The notes: generated by a model from the letters alone, not told the origin. Shown: positions 26,359 through 35,964, numbered from the stretch's first letter. The stretch: DNA of 64,000 nt from Asticcacaulis endophyticus (GCF_014652575.1 NZ_BMZB01000001.1:1819470-1883469); one strand, 5' to 3'. Numbers and translations are program-made.

Positions 26359-29300
26359 ATGTCTCGATTAACCGTGCCAAGTTTGGCGCGATACCTGCTT
26401 GCGTCCTCATGCCTGATATCGGTGGTGTCTGCGCCGGTCGTTTTTGCCCAATCCACGGAAACCCCAGGTGACAGTGAAACGGTTGAAACCGTTGTGGTCA
26501 CTGGCACGCGAGCGTCTTTGGCCTCGGCTATTGATCGCAAGCGCCGCGCCGGAACGGTTAGCGATTCGATCGTGGCCGAAGATGTCGGTCAGTTTCCGGA
26601 TAAGAACGTCGGCGAAGCTTTGTCGCGCATTACCGGTGTGCAGTTGTCGCGTGATTTTGGCGAAGGGGTGGCCGTGTCGATCCGTGGTGTGGAGCCCGAT
26701 CTGAACCGTGTTGAAATCAATGGTTTGAGCGTGCTGGGCACAAATGGCGAAGGTTCGCGGGGGGCCGATTTCCGTGAGCTTCAGGCCGAACTGATCCAGT
26801 CGATCGATGTATTCAAGGGCTTTACGGCTGACATGACCGAAGGCGGCGTCGGCGGCACGGTCTCTATCAAGACCCGCAAGCCGCTCGATTTCAAAAAGCC
26901 GACCTATTCGGCGACTTTTTCAGGCCAGAAGCTAAGCCTTGATGATGAATGGACACCGCGTATCAGTCTGTTTGGGACGCGCAAGTTTCTCGATAACCGC
27001 TTAGGCGTGCTGTTCAACGCCACCTTTGATCACGTCAATACCCGCCAGGACTATACCGGCAATACCGAATGGGCGCGTCTCGCTGATTTCGATCAATCGC
27101 CGGAAAAGACCGTGGACTATTACAACACAGCTTACGGAGCGGACGTTAGCCGCCAGATCGCGGATGTTGATACCTGGGGCGGTTGCTCGTCGCTGACGTC
27201 CTCCAACACATCGATTATTTCGACGGCGACCATGCGGTCTCAGTGTCTGACCCAGTGGTGGGACTACACGCCGCGCACAGCCCGTTACCGCGTCTGGGAC
27301 CGCGAAGATAAGCGCCTATCGGCCGAACTGACCCTGCAATATCGCATCAATGACCAGTGGAGCGTCTGGGGCAGCTATAATAAAAACCAGCGCAGCCAGC
27401 GCCTGAACGATCGTAACTATGGCACGGCCTTTACAGCCGTGAACCGCCTGAAGACCGGCTCAATCGTCTCCGGCGATCCGGCGTCTGTGCCGGCCGGTAT
27501 TGTGGTTGATGATAATCATAATGTCATCGCCTATACCGTGTCGACGCGTCTGGCCGGTGTAACCGTCGGCGGCAATGACGCCTTCTCGACCTCATCGCGC
27601 GATTTCCAACTCGATATTGATTCTGACTATGTTTCCGGCGGCTTCAACTATCGTGGTGACAGGCTGGCCATCGAGTTTACCGGCGCGCACGCGGAATCGA
27701 CCTATTATGACTCCACCAACGGCGTGACGCTGACGGCGGATTCTCCGGGGCTTAAGGTATCGCTTGATCCGTCAACCGGGGTGCCGAGCTTTACCTTCGC
27801 GCCGGGCTATGAGACGTCGAACCTCAGCGCCTATAATAGTCTGGCCGTGCAATACCGCCCGCGCGAAAACGACATCACCGAAGACCAGTTCAAGCTCGAT
27901 ATCGACTATGACCTTGACCTGCCATTTTTCACCAAGTTTGAAACCGGCGCCCAATATCGCAAGAGCGGATCTTTGCTCTATCGCGACAGCGGCTACATCG
28001 TCTCGACTGGCCCGGATCTGATTGCGGGCACGGCCGATGATATCCGCACCATCAGCGCGCGTATCGACAGAACGTACGACCTGACCACCAATGCAGCCTT
28101 GCTGGCATCATTGGCGGGGGCGGTCACGGACCTGCCGTCTTCGTTCTTTGATGGCTATAATGATGTGTCCGGTCAGGCGTCGAACTGGCTGGTGCCCGAT
28201 ACAGCCGCCATCCTTAAGCTGGTTGGCACCGAGGGCTTCAACCACAACAACCTGCGTCAGGCGCTGGGCACGGACGGTAAGGTTTATCCGCAGATTCCGG
28301 TTCACGACATCGAAGAAGAGGTCAAGGCGGCCTATGCCAAGCTTAACTTTGAAACGGGATTATTCGGGCTGGAACTGGATGGTAATTTCGGGGTTCGTGT
28401 CGTGAGCACAAGCGTGCTGGCGGCGGGACTGCTTCAGCGCAATGAGCGCCGTTCGACCCCAACGGTTGATAATCCGGCGGCGACCACAAATTATCAGATA
28501 TCGAACAGCATCGTCAGCATTGATGAATCCTACACTGATGTCCTGCCGAGCTTCAACCTCAGTACCTGGCTAATTCCCAATGAACTGACTGTGCGCGTCG
28601 GCTGGGCCAAGGTCATGGCGCGGCCAAAGATGACGGATCTGGTGCCGTCGGCGGTTTGTACCTTTGATGCAACGGGCGGCGCTATAGCTGATGATGACTT
28701 TGTCGATATCTGCTCGGCCGGCAATCCGGGGCTTAAGCCTTACCGCGCCGACCAGTTTGATCTCAGCGGCGAATGGTATCCTAACCGCGACACCCAATTC
28801 AGCGTCGGTCTGTTCCATAAGGATATCAAGACCTACATCCTGAACCGGACTTTGGTGCGCAATGTCGATTATTTCAACGATGGGAATGTGATTGATGTGA
28901 CCATGCCCATCAACGGGCAGGGCGCCAAGATCAAAGGGGTGGAAGTGGCGTTCAAAACCGCCTTTACCTTCCTGCCGGGTGTGTTCAATGGCTTTGGTAT
29001 CGACACCAACTACACCTGGTCCGAAGCTGAAAACGGCGGGCTTTACAGTGAACTCGACGGTTCGGAACTGCCGTTCCCTGGCCTGTCGGAGCATAGCTAC
29101 AACGTTTCGCTATGGTATGATAAGGGCCCGATTAATGCCCGTCTGGCCTATAATGGCCGCACGGAATATCTGGTCACAGCCGCCGATCGTTCAGGTAAGC
29201 CGGTGTACCGTGATGGCTCGGAATACCTTGATGGCAAGATTACGTGGAAGGCCTCAAACGGCGTATCACTGTTTGTCGAGGGAAAGAACCTGACGGGAAC

Positions 29301-29391
29301 CGCCGAGCGGGCAACGTCGGGCGATATTCGACTTAATGAATTGTCCTGGCCCGGCAAGCGCGTGTTTGTCGGCGTGACCTATAAGCGCTGA
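26359..29391 (+). CDS. Large TonB-dependent receptor
   Basis: The 1010-residue receptor starts at an ATG with CAGGAG 7 bases upstream; the frame is open for 48 codons before it but without a signal. Signal peptide ends near VFAQ (about 30), then VETVVVTGTRASLASAIDRK, VAEDVGQFPDKNVGEALSR and ITGVQLSRDFGEG, the hallmark of the large oar-like/sugar- or peptide-type receptors common in Caulobacterales. C-terminus WPGKRVFVGVTYKR. No sulfur-island motif is found upstream. A terminator separates it from metN, so a methionine link is not implied. Substrate unknown. Confidence 0.92.
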   Translation: MSRLTVPSLARYLLASSCLISVVSAPVVFAQSTETPGDSETVETVVVTGTRASLASAIDRKRRAGTVSDSIVAEDVGQFPDKNVGEALSRITGVQLSRDFGEGVAVSIRGVEPDLNRVEINGLSVLGTNGEGSRGADFRELQAELIQSIDVFKGFTADMTEGGVGGTVSIKTRKPLDFKKPTYSATFSGQKLSLDDEWTPRISLFGTRKFLDNRLGVLFNATFDHVNTRQDYTGNTEWARLADFDQSPEKTVDYYNTAYGADVSRQIADVDTWGGCSSLTSSNTSIISTATMRSQCLTQWWDYTPRTARYRVWDREDKRLSAELTLQYRINDQWSVWGSYNKNQRSQRLNDRNYGTAFTAVNRLKTGSIVSGDPASVPAGIVVDDNHNVIAYTVSTRLAGVTVGGNDAFSTSSRDFQLDIDSDYVSGGFNYRGDRLAIEFTGAHAESTYYDSTNGVTLTADSPGLKVSLDPSTGVPSFTFAPGYETSNLSAYNSLAVQYRPRENDITEDQFKLDIDYDLDLPFFTKFETGAQYRKSGSLLYRDSGYIVSTGPDLIAGTADDIRTISARIDRTYDLTTNAALLASLAGAVTDLPSSFFDGYNDVSGQASNWLVPDTAAILKLVGTEGFNHNNLRQALGTDGKVYPQIPVHDIEEEVKAAYAKLNFETGLFGLELDGNFGVRVVSTSVLAAGLLQRNERRSTPTVDNPAATTNYQISNSIVSIDESYTDVLPSFNLSTWLIPNELTVRVGWAKVMARPKMTDLVPSAVCTFDATGGAIADDDFVDICSAGNPGLKPYRADQFDLSGEWYPNRDTQFSVGLFHKDIKTYILNRTLVRNVDYFNDGNVIDVTMPINGQGAKIKGVEVAFKTAFTFLPGVFNGFGIDTNYTWSEAENGGLYSELDGSELPFPGLSEHSYNVSLWYDKGPINARLAYNGRTEYLVTAADRSGKPVYRDGSEYLDGKITWKASNGVSLFVEGKNLTGTAERATSGDIRLNELSWPGKRVFVGVTYKR

Positions 29392-29403
29392 TAATCTGAT
29401 GAC

Positions 29404-29435
29404 AAAGGGGCCGGATGATACATGCGGCCCTTTTT
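29404..29435 (+). terminator. Rho-independent terminator after the large receptor
   Basis: GGGCCG (29408-29413) pairs with CGGCCC (29425-29430) over an 11-base loop, with A residues before and five T after. Confidence 0.75.
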
Positions 29436-29528
29436 CATGAGTGTCTGTTGATGCTTTAGAACTTCAAGCGCCTGACTTAAGAAAAATGCGCTTTACCGGC
29501 GGTGGCGCATGACTATAAGCCTACCGTC

Positions 29529-30542
29529 ATGGTCGAGATTAACACAACATCTGCGCAAGCTGACCTCATCCGATTTTCCGGACTGTCGAAACGGTTTCAG
29601 CTGAAACGTGGTCATCAGGATGCGTTGGCAGGCATTGACCTTACGATCCGGCGTGGAGAGATTTTCGGCATAATTGGTCCGTCAGGTTCAGGGAAATCGA
29701 CCCTGATCCGCATGATCAACCGGCTTGAGCGCCCAACGCAGGGGCGGGTTGAAATCGACGGGGTTGATCTGGCCGGGCTGGACGGGGCGGCCTTGTCTGC
29801 GCTGCGCCACAAGCTCGGCATGATTTTTCAGCAGTTCGGCCTGCTGTCGACCAAGACAGCATTACAAAACGTGGCTTTTGCGCTCGAACTGGCCGGAACG
29901 GGCACGGCGTCATCGCGTAAGGCGCGCGCACTTGAACTTCTGGAGCGTGTCGGTTTGTCGGCCCACGCGGATAAGTATCCGGCCCAGCTTTCCGGCGGGC
30001 AGAAGCAACGCGTCGCCATTGCCCGCGCATTAGCTAATAACCCGAATATATTGCTGTGTGATGAGGCGACCAGCGCGCTTGATCCCTATGCCACTCAGGA
30101 TATCCTGAGCCTTCTCACCGATCTCAATCGCGATCTGGGATTGACCATTGTTCTGGTTACTCATGAGATGGAAGTTGTGCGTCAGGTCTGTGATCGTGTC
30201 GCCATTCTCGATCAGGGGCGACTTGCCGAAGTCGGCGCCGTCGCGGATGTCCTGCTTGACCCCCAAAGCCCGGAGGCTGTGGCACTGGCGGCGCATCTGC
30301 TGCCGCGGCCCGAAAACGTCGCATCATCTGAACTGGTGCGCCTGACCTGGTTTGGCGAAGATCGGTTGCACGCCACCGTGTCGGGGCTAGATGTCTGGGT
30401 GTCGCTTCATGCCGGTCAGGTGTCGCATTTGAAATCCGGGCTTTATGGGGATGTGTGGGCGACCGTTTCGGGGCCGGAGCGTCTTACCGCGCTCGCACGC
30501 CTTCGCGATGCTGGCCTTAAGGTGGGTGAGGTGGCGTCATGA
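29529..30542 (+). CDS. metN: Methionine ABC transporter ATPase MetN
   Basis: The 337-residue ATPase has Walker [13 protein letters not shown]-loop [19 protein letters not shown], signature [15 protein letters not shown], Walker [13 protein letters not shown] and His switch VTHEME. FQQFGLL and [10 protein letters not shown] are typical of MetN. A reduced C-terminal NIL/ACT-type domain (about 275-335) starts at [11 protein letters not shown] and would sense intracellular methionine. Start is uncertain: ATG at 29529 is used, but GTG at 29502 adds nine residues and neither has a strong ribosome site. The metI start overlaps the stop by 4 bp. Confidence 0.9.
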   Translation: MVEINTTSAQADLIRFSGLSKRFQLKRGHQDALAGIDLTIRRGEIFGIIGPSGSGKSTLIRMINRLERPTQGRVEIDGVDLAGLDGAALSALRHKLGMIFQQFGLLSTKTALQNVAFALELAGTGTASSRKARALELLERVGLSAHADKYPAQLSGGQKQRVAIARALANNPNILLCDEATSALDPYATQDILSLLTDLNRDLGLTIVLVTHEMEVVRQVCDRVAILDQGRLAEVGAVADVLLDPQSPEAVALAAHLLPRPENVASSELVRLTWFGEDRLHATVSGLDVWVSLHAGQVSHLKSGLYGDVWATVSGPERLTALARLRDAGLKVGEVAS

Positions 30543-31216
30543 CCGAATTTCTGTCCGCTTTTTTCGTTAATGTCGATAGCGGAGAAATCCTCCGCGCCAG
30601 TCTGGAAACATTAGGGATGCTCTTCGGGGCGTTAGTCCTGAGTATAGTCCTTGGCCTGCCGCTGGGGATCGGTTTGTCGGTGACCAGCCCGTCAGGCCTA
30701 GCGCCCAACCGCCTAAGCTACGGAGCCTTAAGCCTGATCGTCAATGTGCTCAGGTCCGTACCGTTTGTGATCCTGTTTATTCTGCTGATCCCGGTTACGC
30801 TGGCTCTAGTGGGAACCTCGCTGGGCGTGCGCGGGGCCATCCCGCCACTGGTACTGGGGGCGGCGCCCTTTCTGGCACGGCTGATTGAGATGGCTCTGCG
30901 CGAAGTCGATCCGGCGGTGGTTGAAGCCACGCAGGCGCTGGGGGCTTCAAAGCGACAGATCGTCTGGCGCACTCTGCTGCCCGAAGCCCTGCCGGGCTTG
31001 ATTGCGGCGGTGACCGTGACGGCGATCGCGCTGGTGTCCTATACGGCAATGGCCGGTGTCGTCGGGGCCGGTGGTCTGGGCGATCTGGCCGTGCGTTATG
31101 GTTATCAGCGTTTCCAGACCGATGTCATGCTGGTCACGGTAGTGCTTATTATTTTGCTGGTTCAGGGCCTTCAGGTTGCTGGCGACGCGCTGGTGGCGCG
31201 GTTCTCACACAAATAA
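30539..31216 (+). CDS. metI: Methionine ABC transporter permease MetI
   Basis: The 225-residue permease has about five hydrophobic segments, the N-terminal ASLETLGMLFGALVLSIVLG and the coupling loop EATQALGASKRQIVWRTLLP, both typical of MetI. It forms the channel for methionine (D and L) with MetN. It overlaps metN by 4 bp and metQ follows after 15 bp. Confidence 0.92.
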   Translation: MTEFLSAFFVNVDSGEILRASLETLGMLFGALVLSIVLGLPLGIGLSVTSPSGLAPNRLSYGALSLIVNVLRSVPFVILFILLIPVTLALVGTSLGVRGAIPPLVLGAAPFLARLIEMALREVDPAVVEATQALGASKRQIVWRTLLPEALPGLIAAVTVTAIALVSYTAMAGVVGAGGLGDLAVRYGYQRFQTDVMLVTVVLIILLVQGLQVAGDALVARFSHK

Positions 31217-31231
31217 CTTAAGGATATCATC

Positions 31232-32026
31232 ATGTTGTCACGTCGTTTGTTCGTCTCAGGCGTATCCGCCACGGCTCTGGCCGCCTGTGCGCCCGCCAAG
31301 CCCAAAAGCGATGTCCTGACTGTGGCCGCAACCGCTGTGCCTCACGCCGAAATCCTCAAAGTCATCACACCTGATCTGGCCGCCAAGGGCATTACGCTTG
31401 AAATCAAGGTTTTCAACGATTACGTCCAGCCCAACTTACAGGTCGATCAGGGATTGATTGACGCCAATTATTTCCAAACCTTGCCTTACCTCGAAGCGTT
31501 CAATAAGGAACGCGGCACGAAACTTGTGACCGTCACGGGTGTGCATGTCGAACCGTTCGGCGGCTACTCCAAAAAGGTCAAGTCTATCGCGGAGTTGAAG
31601 ACCGGCGCGGTTATCGCCCTGCCCAATGATCCGTCCAATACCGGCAGAGCCTTGATATTGCTGCATAAGAACGGCCTGATTGAATTGAAAGATGCCGCGA
31701 ACATCAATGCGACCCTGAAAGATATCAAGTCCAACCCGAAATCGTTCCAGTTCAAGGAGCTGGAATCGCCGTCCCTGCCGCGCGTGCTGGGGGAGGTCGA
31801 TCTGGCGCTCATCAATACCAACTACGCGCTTGATGCCGGGCTTGAGCCCAAACGCGACGCTCTGATCCTCGAAGGCGCCGACAGTCCCTATATCAACTAT
31901 CTTGTGGCCCGTGCGGACAAGGTTTCTGACCCGCGCCTCAAACTTTTGTCTAAGGCGTTGACCTCGGCCAAGGTAAAGTCATTTATCACTGAAACCTATA
32001 AAGGCGCGGTTCTACCAGCCTTTTGA
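31232..32026 (+). CDS. metQ: Methionine-binding lipoprotein MetQ
   Basis: The 264-residue NlpA-family protein has a short signal with lipobox LAAC (Cys19), TVAATAVPHAEILKVI, and the MetQ fingerprints YFQTLPYLEAFNKERGTKLV, ALPNDPSNTGRALILL and LINTNYALDAGL. It captures methionine in the periplasm for MetNI. AAGGA lies about 8 bases before the ATG. Gene order metN-metI-metQ is canonical. It is convergent to a NUDIX gene with 10 bp between. Confidence 0.93.
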   Translation: MLSRRLFVSGVSATALAACAPAKPKSDVLTVAATAVPHAEILKVITPDLAAKGITLEIKVFNDYVQPNLQVDQGLIDANYFQTLPYLEAFNKERGTKLVTVTGVHVEPFGGYSKKVKSIAELKTGAVIALPNDPSNTGRALILLHKNGLIELKDAANINATLKDIKSNPKSFQFKELESPSLPRVLGEVDLALINTNYALDAGLEPKRDALILEGADSPYINYLVARADKVSDPRLKLLSKALTSAKVKSFITETYKGAVLPAF

Positions 32027-32036
32027 TAGTTTAAGG

Positions 32037-32498
32037 TCAGGTCGGTGATCGCGTCGCGCTGTCATCGGCTGCAAAGCGCAGGATGATGTCTCTAAGGACC
32101 GGGATCTCAACGAGGCCCGCGGCATATTCCGCATCGAACCAAAGCACCTGTCGCTGTCCCATCTCTGGCCACAGCGTCAGTTGCTGGGTAACATTCATCG
32201 GAAAGACCTCCACACAAGGTATCAGACACTGACCAGGAAGGCCCCGATCCTTAACATACGCAAAGTTGCCAACAGGGGTATCGCTTATGTCACCAATGAT
32301 ACCCGCTTCCTCATAGGCTTCACGTGCGGCCGCTTCTGGCGGACTCAGTCCGGGGATGGGCTTGCCTTTGGGAATGATCCATTGCCGGCTGCCACGAGAG
32401 GTTATCAAAAGGATTTGTAGCCCACCAAAAATTGTCTTCCGGTAGGGAAGGGCGGCATATTGATCTGCATTTTTGTAAGGACCCAGGTTTTCAGTCAT
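32037..32498 (-). CDS. NUDIX hydrolase
   Basis: The 153-residue protein carries the Nudix box starting at GKPIPGLSPPEAAAREAYEEAG (about 42-63), with the REAYEEAG core that binds Mg2+ (strict box REXXEEXGU: R, E, EE and G are present). The first part QILLITSRGSRQWIIPKGK is typical of diadenosine-polyphosphate or NDP-X hydrolases. Substrate not known; housekeeping of nucleotide by-products is the usual role. Confidence 0.88.
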   Translation of the reverse strand: MTENLGPYKNADQYAALPYRKTIFGGLQILLITSRGSRQWIIPKGKPIPGLSPPEAAAREAYEEAGIIGDISDTPVGNFAYVKDRGLPGQCLIPCVEVFPMNVTQQLTLWPEMGQRQVLWFDAEYAAGLVEIPVLRDIILRFAADDSATRSPT

Positions 32499-33459
32499 AA
32501 TTGTCCTTGAACGGATGATGTATCAAGAACTAGGGCAAGTCGCATCAGGCTGCAATGTTTAGCAAAGTGAAGTTTAAAGACCAAAGAGTTGATGCTCTAA
32601 ATCGAGACGGATATTATATGTGTCGTTCGGTTTAGGCGGGCCCCCGCAACCAAAATTAAGGTAGATATTTCTATAAGATAAACACCCTCACGGGCGGCTT
32701 CTTTGTTTGTCCCAAACCCCTCCAGCTACCACATAGCTACCAACCAAACACAAAACGCAATCACGGAAATGTGTGGACAAAGGTGGAGGGGGAAATGGCC
32801 GAGGTTGGCCCTTAAAGGACGTTGCACAGTTTCGAGCAACTCGCGAAAGCAGAAATAAACCTAACCGCGGTGCCGAGAATAGCTGTCGTCTTCACTGTTG
32901 CCGGAAAGGTCGGAGAGCGTCGGATAGCCGTCGGGTGCCAGGTGGATACCGCCCGTCGTGGGTAACTGACGGTCCAAGTCAATGACGGTGATGCCCTTTT
33001 GGACGGCCCCGTGCGCGGATGCCCTCATTCAGGTCTGTGATGCGTTGGGCGTTGAAATCGACGCGATCCGGCGGTATGGCGGGCAGGGTGGCAATATAAA
33101 GGTCATGGCCTTTGGCCTCCTATCATAACGGTGTAAGACGCCATGATGACTGAGACGGGGGTGGCCGCCTCGAAGGAGAGCGAATTGAACGCCGTGGCGG
33201 CGGACGCGAGAACAGGTGAAATGACTGAACGCTTTACGTCCGAACGCCCCCACAGGGCGGATCGTGCCTCAATGACAATCCTAGGGCAGATTTGAACGAT
33301 AATAACAAGATTAGCTGTAGAGGCGAAAACGGCGAATGTGCCGTTTGGGCTTTAAAATCGATTGTTGCCGCTAGATCTTCGCGCCAAAAAAGCAGGTCAT
33401 GCAGTTTGAGTATGGTAGCGTCTTTGTCCTTAAATGGCTTTGCATAAGGATGTGGGCGC
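32499..33459. other. 961-bp gap without an intact gene
   Basis: No frame here has convincing protein text. The left half is AT-richer, with two AGCTACC direct repeats at 32726-32732 and 32737-32743. The right half holds the broken SGNH/GDSL hydrolase (32861-33117). On the minus strand at about 33120-33240, residues such as AATAFNSLSFEAATPVSVIM are open in a different frame and may be a further remnant of the same or another lost gene. No terminal inverted repeats or transposase were seen. Confidence 0.6.
32861..33117 (-). pseudogene. Frameshifted C-terminal remnant of an SGNH/GDSL hydrolase
   Basis: Reading the minus strand from 33117 gives EAKGHDLYIATLPAIPPDR and NAQRITDLNEGIRAR, then a frame change at the four C residues 33007-33010. 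Removing one of them continues as AVQKGITVIDLDRQLPTTGG, IHLAPDGYPTLSDL and a stop at 32861-32863. The layout (strand before PP, variable loop, GIHLAPDGY close to the C-terminus) is that of SGNH hydrolases; the catalytic Asp of the usual DGxH block is Gly here. The N-terminal half with the GDS block is missing. This is a decayed gene. Confidence 0.65.
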
Positions 33460-34203
33460 ATGAAACTGAAAACGGTATCGACGATTTTTAGCGTGGTGGC
33501 CCTGGTCGCGGGGCTGGCCAATTCAACCACAGCTTCGGCGCACGCCATTTGGTTTGCCCAGCGCGCAAAGCAACTGGCGATGATCTATGGCGTGGGGGCC
33601 GATGATCTGGATGCGGTCAAGCGTTTGCCTTTGCTACAAACGGTCAATGGCTATGATGCTGATTGGCAAAAGGTGCCCACCACCATCAAGGCCAATGGCC
33701 CGATCGCTACGGTGGACAGCGAAGATCCGGTTACCACTGTGGCCGCCGTCATGGATTACGGTATCTGGGCCAAGGGCAAGGACGGCGAATGGTACAAGAA
33801 AGGCCGTGACGAACTGCCTGACGCTGTCGTCGCCGAGCATAACTATAAGTACGGCGTCTTTCTGGGGTCGCTGACGGCCAAGGTGCCGCTACTCGAAGGG
33901 CAGGACCTTCAAATCGTCCCGGTCGGTGAAATTCCGGCTGAGTACAATAAGCCTGCAACCTTTAAAGTCATGTTCAAGGGTAAGCCGATAAAGGGCGTTC
34001 AAATCCTTCGCGATTACGTCAACGATCCCGATCAAACGCCTCAGATCACCGCTGACGATGGCACAGTAACATTTGATATACGCAATCAAGGCCTGAATGT
34101 TGTGGTCGCTATCTATGTCGGCCAAACCGATAATGCGGCCAAGTACGATCATATCGAACACCGCGCCACTTTGTCGTTCGTTCTGCCTCATAAGCCCGAA
34201 TAA
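33460..34203 (+). CDS. DUF4198 periplasmic protein (metal uptake-associated)
   Basis: The 247-residue protein has a signal peptide ending at TASAHAIWF and a long beta-rich domain with GEIPAEYNKPATFKVMFKGK and a late DDGTVTFDIRNQGLNVVVAIY, matching the DUF4198/CbiK-like periplasmic family. After cleavage the mature N-terminus is His-Ala, as in several periplasmic copper or nickel proteins. AAGGATG lies 8 bases before the start. First gene of a four-gene unit ending with a HupE/UreJ-type protein, so a role in nickel, cobalt or copper handling is inferred. Confidence 0.82.
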   Translation: MKLKTVSTIFSVVALVAGLANSTTASAHAIWFAQRAKQLAMIYGVGADDLDAVKRLPLLQTVNGYDADWQKVPTTIKANGPIATVDSEDPVTTVAAVMDYGIWAKGKDGEWYKKGRDELPDAVVAEHNYKYGVFLGSLTAKVPLLEGQDLQIVPVGEIPAEYNKPATFKVMFKGKPIKGVQILRDYVNDPDQTPQITADDGTVTFDIRNQGLNVVVAIYVGQTDNAAKYDHIEHRATLSFVLPHKPE

Positions 34204-34215
34204 GGAGTTTTCCCT

Positions 34216-34590
34216 ATGCGTTTTACGACTGCTTTTTTAGCATTGGCCCTACTTGGCGCCCCCATGGCCGCATTCGCCCACGGCAATATGAAGCCCCAGC
34301 ATGGCGGCATCGTGCAGATGTCGGGTGAGACGGTTTTTGAGTTGGTGGTCAAGCCCACAAGCGTCGAGCTTTATGTCTCCGAAGACGATGAACCGGTCGC
34401 CAGTTCGGCAGCTACGGCCAAGTTAACCCTGACCGTGGCTGGTAAGAAGACCGAACTGCCGCTGGCGGCCGGTGCCGGTAATGGTTTTGTCGGTGCTGGG
34501 ATCAAGTTGCCCAAAGGGGCTACAGTCGGCGTAACGGTGGTTGATAAGGCATCGGGTGCCAAGACCTTTACCACCTATACCCTGAAATAA
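34216..34590 (+). CDS. Small secreted protein of the metal module
   Basis: The 124-residue protein has a signal peptide ending at AAFAHGNMKPQHGG, so the mature protein starts with a His/Met-rich segment (HGNMKPQHGG) that could bind a metal. The rest is a compact beta-sandwich-like domain. I do not recognise a named family with certainty. It sits 12 bp after the DUF4198 gene and 23 bp before the HupE-like gene. Confidence 0.78.
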   Translation: MRFTTAFLALALLGAPMAAFAHGNMKPQHGGIVQMSGETVFELVVKPTSVELYVSEDDEPVASSAATAKLTLTVAGKKTELPLAAGAGNGFVGAGIKLPKGATVGVTVVDKASGAKTFTTYTLK

Positions 34591-34613
34591 TCAGTCTTTA
34601 TGAGGGTGCCGCG

Positions 34614-35345
34614 ATGACGGTTTCTCCGCCGAAAGCCTTTTCGGCCAGATGGGGTGTGCTTTGTACTTTGTGTGTCCTTGTGGCGTTCATGGTATTGTAC
34701 GCGCCCGATGCGTTTGCGCACGGCGTTTCTGACAAGGACAAGGCCTATATCCAGTCGATGCAGGGTGTGCATGTCATTCCCTACATGTACCTGGGGGCCA
34801 AGCACATGGTCACCGGTTATGATCACCTGTTGTTTCTGTTTGGAGTGATCTTCTTTCTATACAGGCTCAAGGACGTCACCAAATACGTCACCCTGTTTGC
34901 GGTCGGCCATTCGATCACCTTGCTGGTGGGGGTGCTGTTTAATATTCGGGCCAATCCCTTCCTGATCGATGCCATCATTGGGTTATCGGTTGTCTATAAG
35001 GGGCTTGATAATCTGGGTGGGCTGAAAAAAGTTATCGGTTTCAACCCCAATCCGCGTCTGGCTGTGTTGGTCTTTGGTCTGTTTCACGGGTTCGGACTGG
35101 CGACCAAGATCCAGGAGCTATCCTTCTCCCGTGATGGGCTGCTCGGCAACCTGATCAGCTTTAATATCGGCGTCGAAATTGGTCAGTTCCTGGCCCTTAG
35201 CCTGATCCTGATCCTGATCCTTATGACTTTGTGGCGGCAAACACCGTCGTTTAAGCGCAGCGCTGTCGTGGCCAATGGGCTGCTGATGTGCGCGGGCTTT
35301 ATCCTGATCGGCTATCAATTATCCGGCTATTTGGCGAGCAGATGA
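34614..35345 (+). CDS. HupE/UreJ-family membrane protein
   Basis: The 243-residue protein has a signal-like first segment ending at AFAHGVSDKD, and then about six membrane helices. GAKHMVTGYDHLLFLFGVIF and LFAVGHSITLLVGV are the HupE/UreJ fingerprints, with His in membrane helices suggesting metal passage. VFGLFHGFGLA is the second His motif. The family is linked to nickel, cobalt or other metal transport. It ends 1 bp before the next gene. Confidence 0.88.
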   Translation: MTVSPPKAFSARWGVLCTLCVLVAFMVLYAPDAFAHGVSDKDKAYIQSMQGVHVIPYMYLGAKHMVTGYDHLLFLFGVIFFLYRLKDVTKYVTLFAVGHSITLLVGVLFNIRANPFLIDAIIGLSVVYKGLDNLGGLKKVIGFNPNPRLAVLVFGLFHGFGLATKIQELSFSRDGLLGNLISFNIGVEIGQFLALSLILILILMTLWRQTPSFKRSAVVANGLLMCAGFILIGYQLSGYLASR

Positions 35346-35346
35346 G

Positions 35347-35946
35347 ATGACCAATTCTGAAACGACCTATGCGGTATCGGCCAAGGCCCTGATCAAGGTA
35401 TCGGGAGCTGCGTTTGTGGCGGCGGGTGTCATCCTTATCCTGTTCGTTTTGCCGGCGGAACGGGGCATCGACATTACCGGTGTGGGCAAGTTTTTGGGGC
35501 TGACCCAGATGGCCGGTGGCGAAGATGCCGCTGATGATACGCCTGATGCTACGATTGTGGCCGAGGGTGCCTATGTGGTGCCGGTGCAGACCAAGGCCAG
35601 TATCGTCAAGTCAACACCGATGCGTTCCGATGAAATACAGATCACCTTGGCGCCGCACAAAGGTACTGAGATCAAGGCCCATATGAAGAGCGGCGATCAC
35701 TTTATCTATAGCTGGACTTCGACGGCTCCGGTCAAGGCTGACATGCACGGCGAAAAGATCGGTGCGCCGGATGGTGAGTTTACCCAATACTGGAAAGAGA
35801 AAGGCCTCAGCAAAGATCAGGGCGCCTTTACCGCGCCATTTGATGGCAAGCATGGCTGGTATTTCCGCAATCAGGGCGAAACACCGCTGACGGTCATTGT
35901 TAAGACATCAGGCTTTTATCAGGATATGTTTGAGCCTAAATCATAG
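35347..35946 (+). CDS. Membrane-anchored periplasmic protein of the HupE module
   Basis: The 199-residue protein has one N-terminal membrane segment (about 15-38, AAFVAAGVILILFVLPAE) and a periplasmic domain of about 150 residues with IKAHMKSGDHFIYSWTS and HGWYFRNQGETPLTVIVKTSGFY. The domain looks like a beta-sandwich that binds a small ligand or partner. Its start lies 1 bp after the HupE-like stop, so it is translated with it. Exact role unknown. Confidence 0.8.
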   Translation: MTNSETTYAVSAKALIKVSGAAFVAAGVILILFVLPAERGIDITGVGKFLGLTQMAGGEDAADDTPDATIVAEGAYVVPVQTKASIVKSTPMRSDEIQITLAPHKGTEIKAHMKSGDHFIYSWTSTAPVKADMHGEKIGAPDGEFTQYWKEKGLSKDQGAFTAPFDGKHGWYFRNQGETPLTVIVKTSGFYQDMFEPKS

Positions 35947-35964
35947 TAATTTCAGGATATTATA

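Noticed and set aside
29460-29528. Possible SAM-II-like riboswitch before metN (stem AAGCGC / GCGCTT)
   Set aside because: The stem is present and the loop has a TGACTTAAG segment, but the conserved 3' pseudoknot region of SAM-II is not recognisable; a covariance-model search would be decisive.
32773-32985. 70-codon plus-strand frame in the large gap
   Set aside because: No homology-like text, and its 3' half lies opposite the decayed SGNH hydrolase.
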